NCBI GenBank assembly: GCA_014378805.1
Contig: JACMMY010000169.1
Coordinates: 1 to 18,332, forward strand
Direction: 5' to 3'
Length of the DNA stretch: 18,332 bases
DNA from: Moraxellaceae bacterium
GTDB lineage: Bacteria; Pseudomonadota; Gammaproteobacteria; Pseudomonadales; Moraxellaceae
A model generated the notes under the pieces. It saw nothing but the letters and a program-made list of their open reading frames with translations. It was not told the origin of the DNA and ran no database searches. How positions within the stretch are numbered: the stretch's first letter is position 1; every line of letters starts with the position of its first letter. Positions 1-6,625 of the stretch are shown one piece after another. Made by a program: the position numbers and the translations under genes.

Positions 1-2
1 AG

Positions 3-365
3 GTCAATCCTTTTGCCTCGGAACAGGCGAAATCAATTGGTTATCCGATGGAAAATGTCCGTAGCAAAAGCTGGGATGAGTTTTCACAAGCCGAATCACC
101 CAAAATGGATATCGTGATTACCGTGTGCGATAGCGCGGCAGGCGAGTCGTGTCCACTTTGGCGCGGAACGCCAATTAAAGTACATTGGGGTTTTGAAGAT
201 CCCTCACATGTGAGTGGCACAGACGAAGAAAAACGCCATGCATTTGCGCATACCTTTGGTTTGATTCGCCACAAAATTCAAAAATTAGTGGATTTACCGA
301 TTGAAACTTTGAACCAAGAGGAGTTGATTGAGGCATTGAATCGTATCGGTGAGAGTGCTGAATAA
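3..365 (+). CDS. arsC: Arsenate reductase ArsC, low-MW tyrosine phosphatase type (5' part missing)
   Basis: The open frame enters from the left edge and ends at the TAA at 363-365, so only the C-terminal 120 residues are present. The motif VCDSAAGESCPLW followed by a WGFEDPS segment and an EEKRHAF segment is typical of the phosphatase-like arsenate reductases, which reduce As(V) to As(III) in the cytosol. The N-terminal P-loop with the catalytic Cys lies outside the window, so activity cannot be judged. The stop codon overlaps the start of the downstream channel gene (TAATG), which implies co-transcription and translational coupling. The ATG at 48 is internal, not the real start, because the homologous sequence continues upstream to the edge. 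Identification is firm; the coupling reductant (thioredoxin or glutaredoxin) is not deducible here. Confidence 0.9.
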   Translation, partial: VNPFASEQAKSIGYPMENVRSKSWDEFSQAESPKMDIVITVCDSAAGESCPLWRGTPIKVHWGFEDPSHVSGTDEEKRHAFAHTFGLIRHKIQKLVDLPIETLNQEELIEALNRIGESAE

Positions 366-1042
366 TGCATCACATTCCACTCAATCGTCGTTTGGTTGCG
401 GAACTATTAGGCACAGCATTTTTATTAGCCATCGTCGTTGGTTCGGGCATTATGGGCGAGAAGCTATCAGGTGGCTCAGTTGGTTTAGCCTTGCTGGCTA
501 ATTCATTGGCGACAGGCGCAGGATTGTTTGCGTTGATTTTGGTTTTTGCCCCGATTTCAGGCTCACACTTCAATCCTGTCGTGAGCTTATATGCGGCGAT
601 GGAAAAGCACATTAGTTTCAAGGAAGCAGTGCTGTATATGATTGTCCAAATCATCGGTGCGATTTTAGGGGTTTTAGCTGCCCATTTAATGTTTGCTGTC
701 CCTATTATCGAGCTATCTCAGCATGTGAGAACTGGCGGATCGCAGTGGTGGAGTGAGTTTGTTGCTACTTTTGGATTGCTTGCAGTGATTATTTCAACGT
801 CACGAAACCATCATGAGTCGACGCCAGTGGCTGTTGCTGCATATATTACAGCCGCTTACTGGTTTACTGCGTCAACATCATTTGCCAACCCTGCTGTGAC
901 ATTAGCGAGGACATTGACGGATACTTTTGCAGGAATTCGTCCGTGTGATTCGCTGGGTTTTATTGTCATGCAGATTGTAGGTGCGGTTGCTGCGGTGCTT
1001 GTATTTCGTTGGTTGTTTAATGCGGCGAAGGTAGCTGATTGA
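365..1042 (+). CDS. MIP/aquaporin family channel, likely arsenite efflux (AqpS-like)
   Basis: This 225-residue protein is hydrophobic throughout, with about six membrane segments. It carries the two half-helix signatures of the aquaporin/glycerol-facilitator family: NPV in the first position (residues 70-72) and NPA in the second (175-177), followed by the selectivity-filter Arg at 182. The start ATG overlaps the arsC stop by one base. In known ars operons an aquaglyceroporin (AqpS of Sinorhizobium) can replace the ArsB pump and let As(III) made by ArsC leave down its gradient. The overlap supports the same role here, but this is inference. The first NPA being NPV is an acceptable but less common variant. 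The family call is firm; the substrate is probable rather than shown. Confidence 0.85.
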   Translation: MHHIPLNRRLVAELLGTAFLLAIVVGSGIMGEKLSGGSVGLALLANSLATGAGLFALILVFAPISGSHFNPVVSLYAAMEKHISFKEAVLYMIVQIIGAILGVLAAHLMFAVPIIELSQHVRTGGSQWWSEFVATFGLLAVIISTSRNHHESTPVAVAAYITAAYWFTASTSFANPAVTLARTLTDTFAGIRPCDSLGFIVMQIVGAVAAVLVFRWLFNAAKVAD

Positions 1043-1080
1043 AGGTACACAAAGCACTTATATGAATTACAGCTAAGTTA

Positions 1081-1109
1081 TTGACAGATTTATAAGGTGA
1101 GCATAGCTT
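1081..1109 (+). promoter_or_regulatory. Possible sigma70 promoter of the Met-rich secreted protein gene
   Basis: A consensus TTGACA lies at 1081-1086. A weak -10 (TAGCTT) lies at 1104-1109 after a 17-base spacer. Transcription would start about 55 bases before the ATG at 1172. The -35 is convincing; the -10 is poor. Confidence 0.35.
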
Positions 1110-1171
1110 AACCATGTGATTGCGATACGTGATGTGGTTTAATCTTTTCAATTTCATAGGAATGGATTTAC

Positions 1172-1438
1172 ATGAAAAAGCTATTAGTTGTTTCGACTGC
1201 GATTGTTTTTGCGATGAGTGCGGGTGCAGCAAATGCATGTCCAAAAGGTACACATCTGGAAGGCGGTAAAGGTCCAAAACACAAAGGTGGTACTTGTGTT
1301 GCAGCAATGAAAGCTGCTTCAGAAATGCCCATGAAAAAAGATGCGATGCCCATGAAGATGGACGCAATGCCGAGCAAAAAAGATGCGATGCCCATGAAGA
1401 TGGACGCGATGCCCATGAAAATGGACGCTAAACACTAA
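1172..1438 (+). CDS. Small secreted Met/Lys-rich repeat protein (MxKDx-repeat type)
   Basis: This 88-residue protein begins with a clear signal peptide: MKKL, then a hydrophobic stretch, with probable cleavage after ANA at residue 22. The mature protein therefore starts with Cys. The context is not a lipobox, so signal peptidase I is more likely. Residues 23-42 hold two Cys and a Gly/Lys/His-rich segment (GGKGPKHKGG). Residues 52-88 are built from the heptad DAMPMKM. It resembles the family annotated as pentapeptide MxKDx repeat proteins, whose function is unknown to me. The spaced Met, His and Cys residues would suit periplasmic metal binding, but nothing proves it. An AGGAA Shine-Dalgarno at 1158-1162 supports the start. 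It lies just behind arsC-aquaporin but has its own promoter candidate and terminator. Confidence 0.75.
   Translation: MKKLLVVSTAIVFAMSAGAANACPKGTHLEGGKGPKHKGGTCVAAMKAASEMPMKKDAMPMKMDAMPSKKDAMPMKMDAMPMKMDAKH
1340..1423 (+). repeat. 21-base in-frame tandem repeat, four units
   Basis: Four consecutive 21-base units encode DAMPMKM, DAMPSKK, DAMPMKM and DAMPMKM. A preceding MPMKK and a trailing DA look like partial units. Units 1 and 3 are identical at the DNA level; unit 2 differs most. Such arrays change copy number by slippage or recombination. Confidence 0.85.
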
Positions 1439-1453
1439 ACTTAGCTTTTAGCT

Positions 1454-1498
1454 TAATACAAAATAAAACCCGCGAAATGCGGGTTTTATTTTGTATTA
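1454..1498. terminator. Bidirectional terminator with a 20-bp perfect stem
   Basis: The arms 1454-1473 and 1479-1498 are perfectly complementary around the loop GAAAT. The stem has a GC core (CCCGC/GCGGG) and A/T-rich outer parts that give a T tract on either strand. It sits between the convergent Met-rich gene (plus) and tgt (minus) and can terminate both. Confidence 0.9.
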
Positions 1499-1508
1499 TA
1501 GAAACCGC

Positions 1509-2684
1509 TTAACTCGCCGCCATCTCAGGCACTGGCAAACCTTTCGCCGCATAAAACTCCGCAACAAATTGCTCAAGCTGACCTTGCTCAATCGCGCTGC
1601 GTAAACCTTGCATGAGCGTTTGGTAATACGCCAAGTTATGAATTGTTCCGAGCATTGCGCCGAGCATTTCGCCTGTTTTATCCAAATGATACAGATACGA
1701 GCGGGTAAAATTCTGACAAGTATAACAATCACAATGGGCATCGAGTGGACGCATATCATGGCGATATTGGCTGTTGCGAATACGGACGATGCCTTCATGA
1801 ATAAAGTAATGTCCATTACGCGCATTACGCGTCGGCATCACGCAGTCAAACATATCAATGCCACGACGTACCGCCTCAACGATGTCTTCCGGTTTTCCCA
1901 CACCCATGAGATAGCGTGGTTTATCAGCAGGCAGGCGACGCGGTAGATAGTCGAGAATCTTGATCATGTCTTCTTTTGGTTCGCCAACCGACAAGCCGCC
2001 AATCGCATAACCATCAAAACCAATATCCGTCAGCCCAACCAACGATTCTTCTCTCAGTTCTGGATACATACCGCCTTGCACAATCCCAAATAACGCATTT
2101 GGATTGCCTTCATGTGCAACCTTACATCGTTTCGCCCAGCGCAAGGATAATTGCAAAGACATGCGTGCTTCGCTGTACGTCGCTGGATAAGGCGTACATT
2201 CATCAAAAATCATGACAATGTCAGAGTTCAATACTTTCTGAATTTCCATCGATTTTTCAGGAGATAGAAATACTTTTGAACCATCAATCGGCGAACGAAA
2301 GGTCACGCCTTCTTCTTTGATTTTCGCGCCTAAACTGAAGACTTGAAAACCACCCGAATCGGTCAGAATTGGTTTGTCCCATTTCATGAATTTGTGCAGT
2401 CCGCCATGCGCTTGAATCACCTCCAGACCTGGACGTAAATACAAATGAAAAGTATTGCCTAAAATGATATGCGCGCCAATGTCTTCAATATCACGTGGCA
2501 ACATGCCTTTTACCGTGCCATACGTGCCGACAGGCATAAACGCAGGTGTTTCAACGACACCATGTGCCAAGGTCACACGACCAAGACGTGCAAGCCCATC
2601 TTGAGCGATTTTCTCAAATATACCGTCTTTTGATGAACTGTTGGATGTGTTGGCTTCAGCAGTCATGAATTTGGATTCCATCAT
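1509..2684 (-). CDS. tgt: tRNA-guanine transglycosylase (queuosine synthesis)
   Basis: This 391-residue enzyme swaps guanine-34 for preQ1 in tRNAs with GUN anticodons. Visible catalytic features, numbered from the longest start, are Asp109 in LTDSGGFQVFSLG, the nucleophile Asp280 in DMFDCVMPTRNARNG, and the zinc ligands Cys318, Cys320, Cys323 and His349 (CDCYTC then H). Typical bacterial Tgt has about 375 residues, so the first 10-20 residues are extra. The ATG at 2666 (residue 7) has a GGAA upstream and is a possible alternative start. It lies 36 bases after queA on the same strand, so the two probably form an operon. It ends at the 20-bp stem terminator shared with the convergent gene. Confidence 0.97.
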   Translation of the reverse strand: MMESKFMTAEANTSNSSSKDGIFEKIAQDGLARLGRVTLAHGVVETPAFMPVGTYGTVKGMLPRDIEDIGAHIILGNTFHLYLRPGLEVIQAHGGLHKFMKWDKPILTDSGGFQVFSLGAKIKEEGVTFRSPIDGSKVFLSPEKSMEIQKVLNSDIVMIFDECTPYPATYSEARMSLQLSLRWAKRCKVAHEGNPNALFGIVQGGMYPELREESLVGLTDIGFDGYAIGGLSVGEPKEDMIKILDYLPRRLPADKPRYLMGVGKPEDIVEAVRRGIDMFDCVMPTRNARNGHYFIHEGIVRIRNSQYRHDMRPLDAHCDCYTCQNFTRSYLYHLDKTGEMLGAMLGTIHNLAYYQTLMQGLRSAIEQGQLEQFVAEFYAAKGLPVPEMAAS

Positions 2685-2720
2685 TAATAAAATTGGTGAG
2701 ATTGAACGAGTCGTTGAAGA

Positions 2721-3758
2721 TTAATAATCTACGCGATCAATCAGCATGGCATCGCCATAACTAAAAAAACGATATTTCTGGTCAATCGCATGTTGGTACG
2801 CCGCCATCATACGGTCGCGTCCAGCCAATGCAGAAACGAGCATGAGCAAAGTTGATTCAGGCAAGTGAAAGTTCGTCATCAAGCGATCAATCACCGCAAA
2901 ACGATAACCTGGATAAATGAAAATATCCGTCTCGCCTGACCATGCCTGCAATACGCCGTGATGCGCACGTGCAGCACTTTCTAATGCGCGCGTTGCGGTT
3001 GTCCCAACAGCAATCACTTTGCCGCCGTGTTGTTTGGTTTCGTTGACAGCTTGCACCGTCGCTTCAGGAACGTCGCCCCATTCCGAGTGCATGATGTGTT
3101 CTTTAATGTTTTCCGTACGCACAGGTTGAAAAGTGCCTGCGCCTACATGCAGTGTCACAAACGCTGTCTTTACACCGCGCGCATGCAGTCGAGCCAGTAA
3201 TGCTTCATCAATGTGCAAGCCTGCTGTCGGCGCAGCCACACTCGCTGATTTTTCAGGATTATGAAAAACGGTTTGATAGCGTGTTTCATCGGACTCATCG
3301 GCAGGGCGATTAAAATACGGCGGTATCGGTAACGCACCAAACTGCTCAAGCGCATCTAAAACAGGTTGATCAAAGGTGAGTTTATAGAGGTTTTCTTGGC
3401 GACCTTGAACCGTTGCTTTAATCTGACCACTCGCCAAACTTAAAATTGCGCCTGCTTTCGGCGAATTACTCGCACGGACATGGGCGAGGGCAGTGTGCGT
3501 ATCCACGATGCGCTCCACCAAAACTTCCACCGCGCCGCCACTTGGACGCACACCATGCAAGCGCGCTTTAATCACGCGAGTATCATTGAGTACCAATAAA
3601 TCGCCTGCATTGAGTAATTCTGGCAAATCAATCATGAGGCGATCGGTTGTATTGCCATCAGAAGACAAACAAAGGAGGCGGGAATCACTGCGACCCGCTA
3701 ATGGGTAACGCGCAATCAATTCTTCAGGGAGATGGTAGTGAAAATCAGCAAGTTGCAT
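2721..3758 (-). CDS. queA: S-adenosylmethionine:tRNA ribosyltransferase-isomerase
   Basis: QueA uses the ribosyl part of S-adenosylmethionine to convert preQ1 in tRNA to epoxyqueuosine, the step after Tgt. The 345-residue length is normal. Recognisable family segments include the N-terminus FHYHLPEELIARYPL, the VLNDTRVIKARLHG segment, the APTAGLHID block, the LHVGAGTFQPVR block and NFHLPESTLL near the C-terminus. No strong Shine-Dalgarno precedes the ATG, but the conserved N-terminus fixes the start. It is the first gene of the queA-tgt operon and has an extended -10 promoter about 35 bases upstream, back to back with the tRNA-Leu promoter. Confidence 0.97.
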   Translation of the reverse strand: MQLADFHYHLPEELIARYPLAGRSDSRLLCLSSDGNTTDRLMIDLPELLNAGDLLVLNDTRVIKARLHGVRPSGGAVEVLVERIVDTHTALAHVRASNSPKAGAILSLASGQIKATVQGRQENLYKLTFDQPVLDALEQFGALPIPPYFNRPADESDETRYQTVFHNPEKSASVAAPTAGLHIDEALLARLHARGVKTAFVTLHVGAGTFQPVRTENIKEHIMHSEWGDVPEATVQAVNETKQHGGKVIAVGTTATRALESAARAHHGVLQAWSGETDIFIYPGYRFAVIDRLMTNFHLPESTLLMLVSALAGRDRMMAAYQHAIDQKYRFFSYGDAMLIDRVDY

Positions 3759-3792
3759 ACGAAATAGACAAACAGTTCAATAAAGGCGGCGT

Positions 3793-3801
3793 ATCATAAC
3801 A
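3793..3801 (-). promoter_or_regulatory. Extended -10 promoter of queA-tgt
   Basis: On the minus strand the sequence reads TGTTATGAT, an extended -10 (TG, one base, TATGAT). There is no good -35. It would give a leader of roughly 30 bases before the queA ATG at 3758. Confidence 0.5.
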
Positions 3802-3828
3802 AATTTCGCGTTAGAACAGGAGAAAGGC

Positions 3829-3856
3829 TTGACACAAAATTCTTTAAAGGTATTAT
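3829..3856 (+). promoter_or_regulatory. Sigma70 promoter of tRNA-Leu
   Basis: A perfect -35 TTGACA (3829-3834) and a near-perfect -10 TATTAT (3851-3856) are separated by 16 bases. The -10 is followed by the GC-rich discriminator GTGCGCC, usual for stringently controlled stable-RNA promoters. The tRNA starts 22 bases after the -10. Confidence 0.85.
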
Positions 3857-3878
3857 GTGCGCCTGCAACATCATTCTT

Positions 3879-3965
3879 GCCGGGGTGGTGAAATTGGTAG
3901 ACGCGGTGGATTCAAAATCCACTGTCAGAGATGACGTGTCGGTTCGAGTCCGACCCTCGGCACCA
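3879..3965 (+). tRNA. tRNA-Leu (anticodon CAA)
   Basis: This 87-base gene includes an encoded CCA. The acceptor stem pairs GCCGGGG with CCTCGGC (one G-T pair). The anticodon arm has the loop TTCAAAA between TGGA and TCCA, giving anticodon CAA, which reads UUG leucine codons. A long variable arm and the T arm GTCGGTTCGAGTCCGAC confirm a class II leucine tRNA. It is transcribed alone and followed by a strong terminator. The DNA just downstream is accessory, as is common beside tRNA genes. Confidence 0.97.
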
Positions 3966-3987
3966 AGATTCTAGTTCGAAAGAACTC

Positions 3988-4021
3988 AAAAAGCCCTTAG
4001 TGATTACACTAGGGGCTTTTT
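3988..4021 (+). terminator. Rho-independent terminator of tRNA-Leu
   Basis: A 15-bp stem (3988-4002 with 4007-4021, one G-T pair) with loop ATTA ends in a T tract. The stem starts with an A run, so it could also act from the opposite side. Confidence 0.9.
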
Positions 4022-4106
4022 GTTGTTCGTAACTCTTTAGATTATATAAACTGATTGGCAAGAGCGTATTTTTCTGACCAAGTAGATACGGATGTGTAGC
4101 TTGCTG

Positions 4107-4151
4107 AAGTTGGGCTTGGTAGGTTGGTGCTGAGGAACAAAGCCCAACGAT
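4107..4151. repeat. Left copy of a 45-base imperfect direct repeat
   Basis: This segment matches 6482-6526 at 40 of 45 positions in the same orientation. Within it GTTGGGCTT (4109-4117) is complementary to AAGCCCAAC (4140-4148), so it can form a hairpin. A further GTTGGGCT lies at 4205-4212. From memory, the core (TAGGTTGG, then GAGGAACRAAGCCCAAC) resembles dispersed intergenic repeats of many Proteobacteria; I could not check this. Confidence 0.75.
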
Positions 4152-4267
4152 TAGGCTGATACCCTTCGATTAATCTACAAAATCCGTTTTTAATCCAATA
4201 TATTGTTGGGCTGACCAAGTCTATCCAATCTACACACTGCAAAACTCGACGAAAGATTTTGCTTTCG

Positions 4268-4298
4268 TGCATGAATCATTGCACCAATGACTCATGCA
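4268..4298. repeat. Inverted repeat upstream of the paralog pair (possible operator)
   Basis: Two 14-base arms (TGCATGAATCATTG and CAATGACTCATGCA, one mismatch) flank three bases. It abuts the putative -35 of the gene at 4365. It could bind a dimeric regulator or be the scar of a mobile element. No T tract follows, so it is not an obvious terminator. Confidence 0.6.
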
Positions 4299-4329
4299 TT
4301 GTGTGATAGAGTTAACGATATGTGATAAT
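4299..4329 (+). promoter_or_regulatory. Possible promoter of the paralogous gene pair
   Basis: An extended -10, TG-T-GATAAT, spans 4321-4329. A loose -35 (TTGTGT, 4299-4304) lies 19 bases upstream of the hexamer. The ATG at 4365 would follow a leader of about 28 bases. Confidence 0.4.
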
Positions 4330-4364
4330 AAATCTATAAATAACAACGAAGTACATAATGAGAG

Positions 4365-5330
4365 ATGAATAAGGCTAAGATTGAGATTGAGACTGATGGG
4401 CAGGAAGTGAGTGCATCTAATTCGGGGAGTAGAAAAGAGCATAAATTTTGCGGGATCATTATGCCGATTGCCGCGATGGATGGTTATTTGAAGAGCTATT
4501 GGACTCAGGTCATAAACATTTTGGAAAGAAGCATTGCTCAAGCAGGATTTACCCCACGATTAGTCAGTGAAGCAAAAAAAAACGCTCAGGTGATTCTGAA
4601 TTCTATCGTCCAAAATATTTATGATGATGAGATTGTCGTCTGCGATGTGAGTGGTCGAAATCCAAATGTTATGTTTGAACTCGGGATGAGGTTGGCTTTC
4701 AATAAACCTGTCGTAATTGTAAAAGACTATGAGACAAATTTTTCTTTTGATATTTCATCGATAAAGCATGTCTTATATCCGAAAAACATGAATTTTCATG
4801 AAATTGAAAAATTTATTAAAGATTTGAGTGAAATGGTTAAGGCAACACGTGCAGAAAGTCAGAAAGAAGGGCATAAAACTTTCTTGGATAGCTTTAGTCA
4901 AATCAAAGCTGCCAGCATCAAATCTACTGAAGTACCACAAGATGAGTTGTTAAGTAAAGTGTTTATGGATATGCAAGAAATTAAAGGGAAGTTAAATCGA
5001 AATAATCAAGAAATTAATATTCGGAATGAGAATTGTTTAATTAATAATCCTAATTTTTCAAGAGTAATAAAGAATAGATTTAACAGTGCTACGAATATTT
5101 TAACTATCTACACTGCTGGATTAGATCAAAATCAAGCTTTAGTGCTGATCAATGAAATATCTAAAAGATATTCTATGTACATACAAGCTATTGGTACTGA
5201 TTCAGAGAATTGCTCAATAGAAATTGAAATGGTGGAAGGAGTTAGCATAAATGAAAGGAGGGCAATTTTGTATTTCATAAGTAGTTATATGGATGGATTT
5301 AGAAATACGAAAGGTGGTGCACTCCTTTAA
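4365..5330 (+). CDS. TIR/nucleoside deoxyribosyltransferase-like domain protein, paralog 1
   Basis: This 321-residue soluble protein has no signal peptide or membrane segment. Residues about 28-165 form an alpha/beta domain with the signature CGIIMPIA at the start and CDVSGRNPNVMFELGMRL at 93-110. The DVSGxNxNVMFELG pattern is what I associate with nucleoside 2-deoxyribosyltransferase-like and TIR-like domains, where the Glu (here Glu105) is catalytic in cleaving N-glycosidic bonds of nucleotides or NAD+. A charged linker (165-225) leads to a small C-terminal alpha/beta domain of unknown type. The next gene is a paralog 67 bases downstream, so they are likely one operon. The start has only a weak Shine-Dalgarno. 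Enzymatic activity and a defence role are inference from the fold and the accessory setting. Confidence 0.8.
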   Translation: MNKAKIEIETDGQEVSASNSGSRKEHKFCGIIMPIAAMDGYLKSYWTQVINILERSIAQAGFTPRLVSEAKKNAQVILNSIVQNIYDDEIVVCDVSGRNPNVMFELGMRLAFNKPVVIVKDYETNFSFDISSIKHVLYPKNMNFHEIEKFIKDLSEMVKATRAESQKEGHKTFLDSFSQIKAASIKSTEVPQDELLSKVFMDMQEIKGKLNRNNQEINIRNENCLINNPNFSRVIKNRFNSATNILTIYTAGLDQNQALVLINEISKRYSMYIQAIGTDSENCSIEIEMVEGVSINERRAILYFISSYMDGFRNTKGGALL

Positions 5331-5397
5331 ATTTGTTCAAACCAAACTTAGTTTATTTAAAAGTTCTATAAAAAAACAATGAAGAGAATTCAGAAAA

Positions 5398-6318
5398 ATG
5401 ACGAATGCAATCAATGAGACACTGGTGCAGCCAGTAAGTTCAGATAGTCCAGAAATTCAACAAATTTGCGGCATTATCATGCCAATTGCAGGTATGGGAG
5501 AGCATTATCCTGAGTCACACTGGGGAGATGTGAAGACTATCATCAACGATGCAATTAAACTCGCAGGATTCTCACCTCGTTTAGTCAGTGAGTCTGACGA
5601 TGCGCGTGTCATTCAATCTTCAATTGTACAAAACGTATATAACAATCCAATCATTGTCTGCGACGTGAGTGGTAAAAATGCAAATGTCATGTTTGAATTG
5701 GGTATGAGGTTGGCGTTTGATAAACCCGTTGTGATTGTAGTCGATCGAGATACAGGCTTTTCTTTTGATACTGCGCCGATTGAGCATCTAGTCTATCGCC
5801 GTGATCTGCGACATAGCACGGTTGAAGAATTTAAGACAAAATTTGCAGCAAAAATTAAATCAACTTTTGAGAAGTCGAAAGACAAGGCAAATGGTTCGTT
5901 TCTTAGTAACTTTGGACAATTTAAGGTTGCCGAGATCAATGATAAAGAGATTTCAGGTTCAGATTTATTAATTCAAATTGCTAAAGATATTGATCTATTG
6001 AAAAATAAAGGTAATCAAGAAAGCAATGCTCGAAAAGGGAAATGGGAAAAAAGGTGGAGTAAGGATACTTTAGATGTCAGTAGAGTAAATAATCGTGCTG
6101 AATTAATTCTAGATGCAAAGGGAATGAGCAAAACAGATTATGATTTGATGATTGCCATGATTGCCATGATGCCTGATGCCATAGCAAGAGATTTATGTCG
6201 ATCACAACTAGATTTAAATAGAAATACGGTTGAATTTGATTTTGTAAATGTAACTCTATCCGTGGTGGAAATTCATGAACAATGGATAAGAAATTACATA
6301 GATGACTATGTATTATAA
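5398..6318 (+). CDS. TIR/nucleoside deoxyribosyltransferase-like domain protein, paralog 2
   Basis: This 306-residue protein closely matches paralog 1 over residues 23-160. It has the same CGIIMPIA start, the same RLVSES and SIVQN segments, and CDVSGKNANVMFELGMRL at 88-105 with putative catalytic Glu100. The C-terminal part (about 165-306) is largely diverged from paralog 1, although both end in an acidic beta strand followed by a helix (TVEFDFVNVTLSVVE here, SIEIEMVEGVSINE there). Residues 250-257 carry a short duplication (MIAMIAM) from a 9-base tandem repeat at 6148-6165. There is no signal peptide or membrane segment. It probably shares a transcript with the gene before it. Its 3' end overlaps the convergent remnant by six bases. 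Function is unproven. Confidence 0.8.
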   Translation: MTNAINETLVQPVSSDSPEIQQICGIIMPIAGMGEHYPESHWGDVKTIINDAIKLAGFSPRLVSESDDARVIQSSIVQNVYNNPIIVCDVSGKNANVMFELGMRLAFDKPVVIVVDRDTGFSFDTAPIEHLVYRRDLRHSTVEEFKTKFAAKIKSTFEKSKDKANGSFLSNFGQFKVAEINDKEISGSDLLIQIAKDIDLLKNKGNQESNARKGKWEKRWSKDTLDVSRVNNRAELILDAKGMSKTDYDLMIAMIAMMPDAIARDLCRSQLDLNRNTVEFDFVNVTLSVVEIHEQWIRNYIDDYVL

Positions 6319-6555
6319 ATTTAAGTTAAAAAAATCTAAGATTTTCGCCTGGATCATTGCCACGTCCTCCGTTGAGAATCCTTCGAGTTCGCGAAGCGGA
6401 TAGTGATATGGTTTCGCTCGAGGAGTGGGTTTTTGTGTGAGACCGTATTGGTGGGTTTTCATTTTTTCGCCCAACGCACTTAAGTTGGACTTGGTATGTT
6501 GTTGCTGAGGAACGAAGCCTAACGATGCCAATAAATCATCAGTCGGCACACTCAA
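6313..6555 (-). pseudogene. Gene remnant, C-terminal fragment of an unrecognised protein
   Basis: An open frame of about 80 codons ends at 6313. Upstream it runs into an in-frame TAG after only three more codons, and its sole start candidates are TTG or GTG without a Shine-Dalgarno, so it looks truncated. The first third (LASLGFVPQQQHTKSNL) is read through the 45-base repeat at 6482-6526 rather than being protein-like. The rest, Pro/His-rich then GFSTEDVAMIQAKILDFF, could be the tail of a real protein, which I do not recognise. It may instead be a chance open frame. Confidence 0.4.
6482..6526. repeat. Right copy of the 45-base imperfect direct repeat
   Basis: It matches 4107-4151 at 40 of 45 positions in the same orientation. 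Its own hairpin arms are eroded (GTTGGACTT against AAGCCTAAC), so it looks older or more mutated than the left copy. The two copies bracket the paralog pair. Confidence 0.75.
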
Positions 6556-6625
6556 ACGAACCTAAAAATACTCTTACATATCTAATATACGACTGGAAGA
6601 ATGCAACTATTGGTCATTTGATAAC

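Larger units (their letters stand above)
4022..4364. other. Gene-free stretch between tRNA-Leu terminator and the paralog pair
   Basis: No credible gene is seen; the short open frames here have no start signal or family resemblance. It contains a dispersed-repeat-like block (4107 to about 4212), a 14-bp inverted repeat (4268-4298) and a promoter candidate (4299-4329) for the gene at 4365. Confidence 0.6.

Noticed and set aside
1017..1367. 116-codon minus-strand frame behind the aquaporin gene
   Set aside because: It overlaps the Met-rich gene and the aquaporin end on the other strand and has no coding character.
1168..1416. Minus-strand open frame opposite the Met-rich gene, with repeated MGIASIF units
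   Set aside because: It is the antisense reading of the 21-base repeat; the plus frame has a signal peptide, Shine-Dalgarno and terminator.
4042..4272. Minus-strand open frame of 76 codons next to tRNA-Leu
   Set aside because: It is read through the dispersed repeat, has no ribosome-binding site and resembles no family; non-coding repeat DNA explains it better.
6400..6420. Possible attachment-site copy of the tRNA-Leu 3' end
   Set aside because: Only a short match around TTCGAGTTCG is present at about 6402; it does not extend along the T arm and acceptor, and no integrase gene is in the window.
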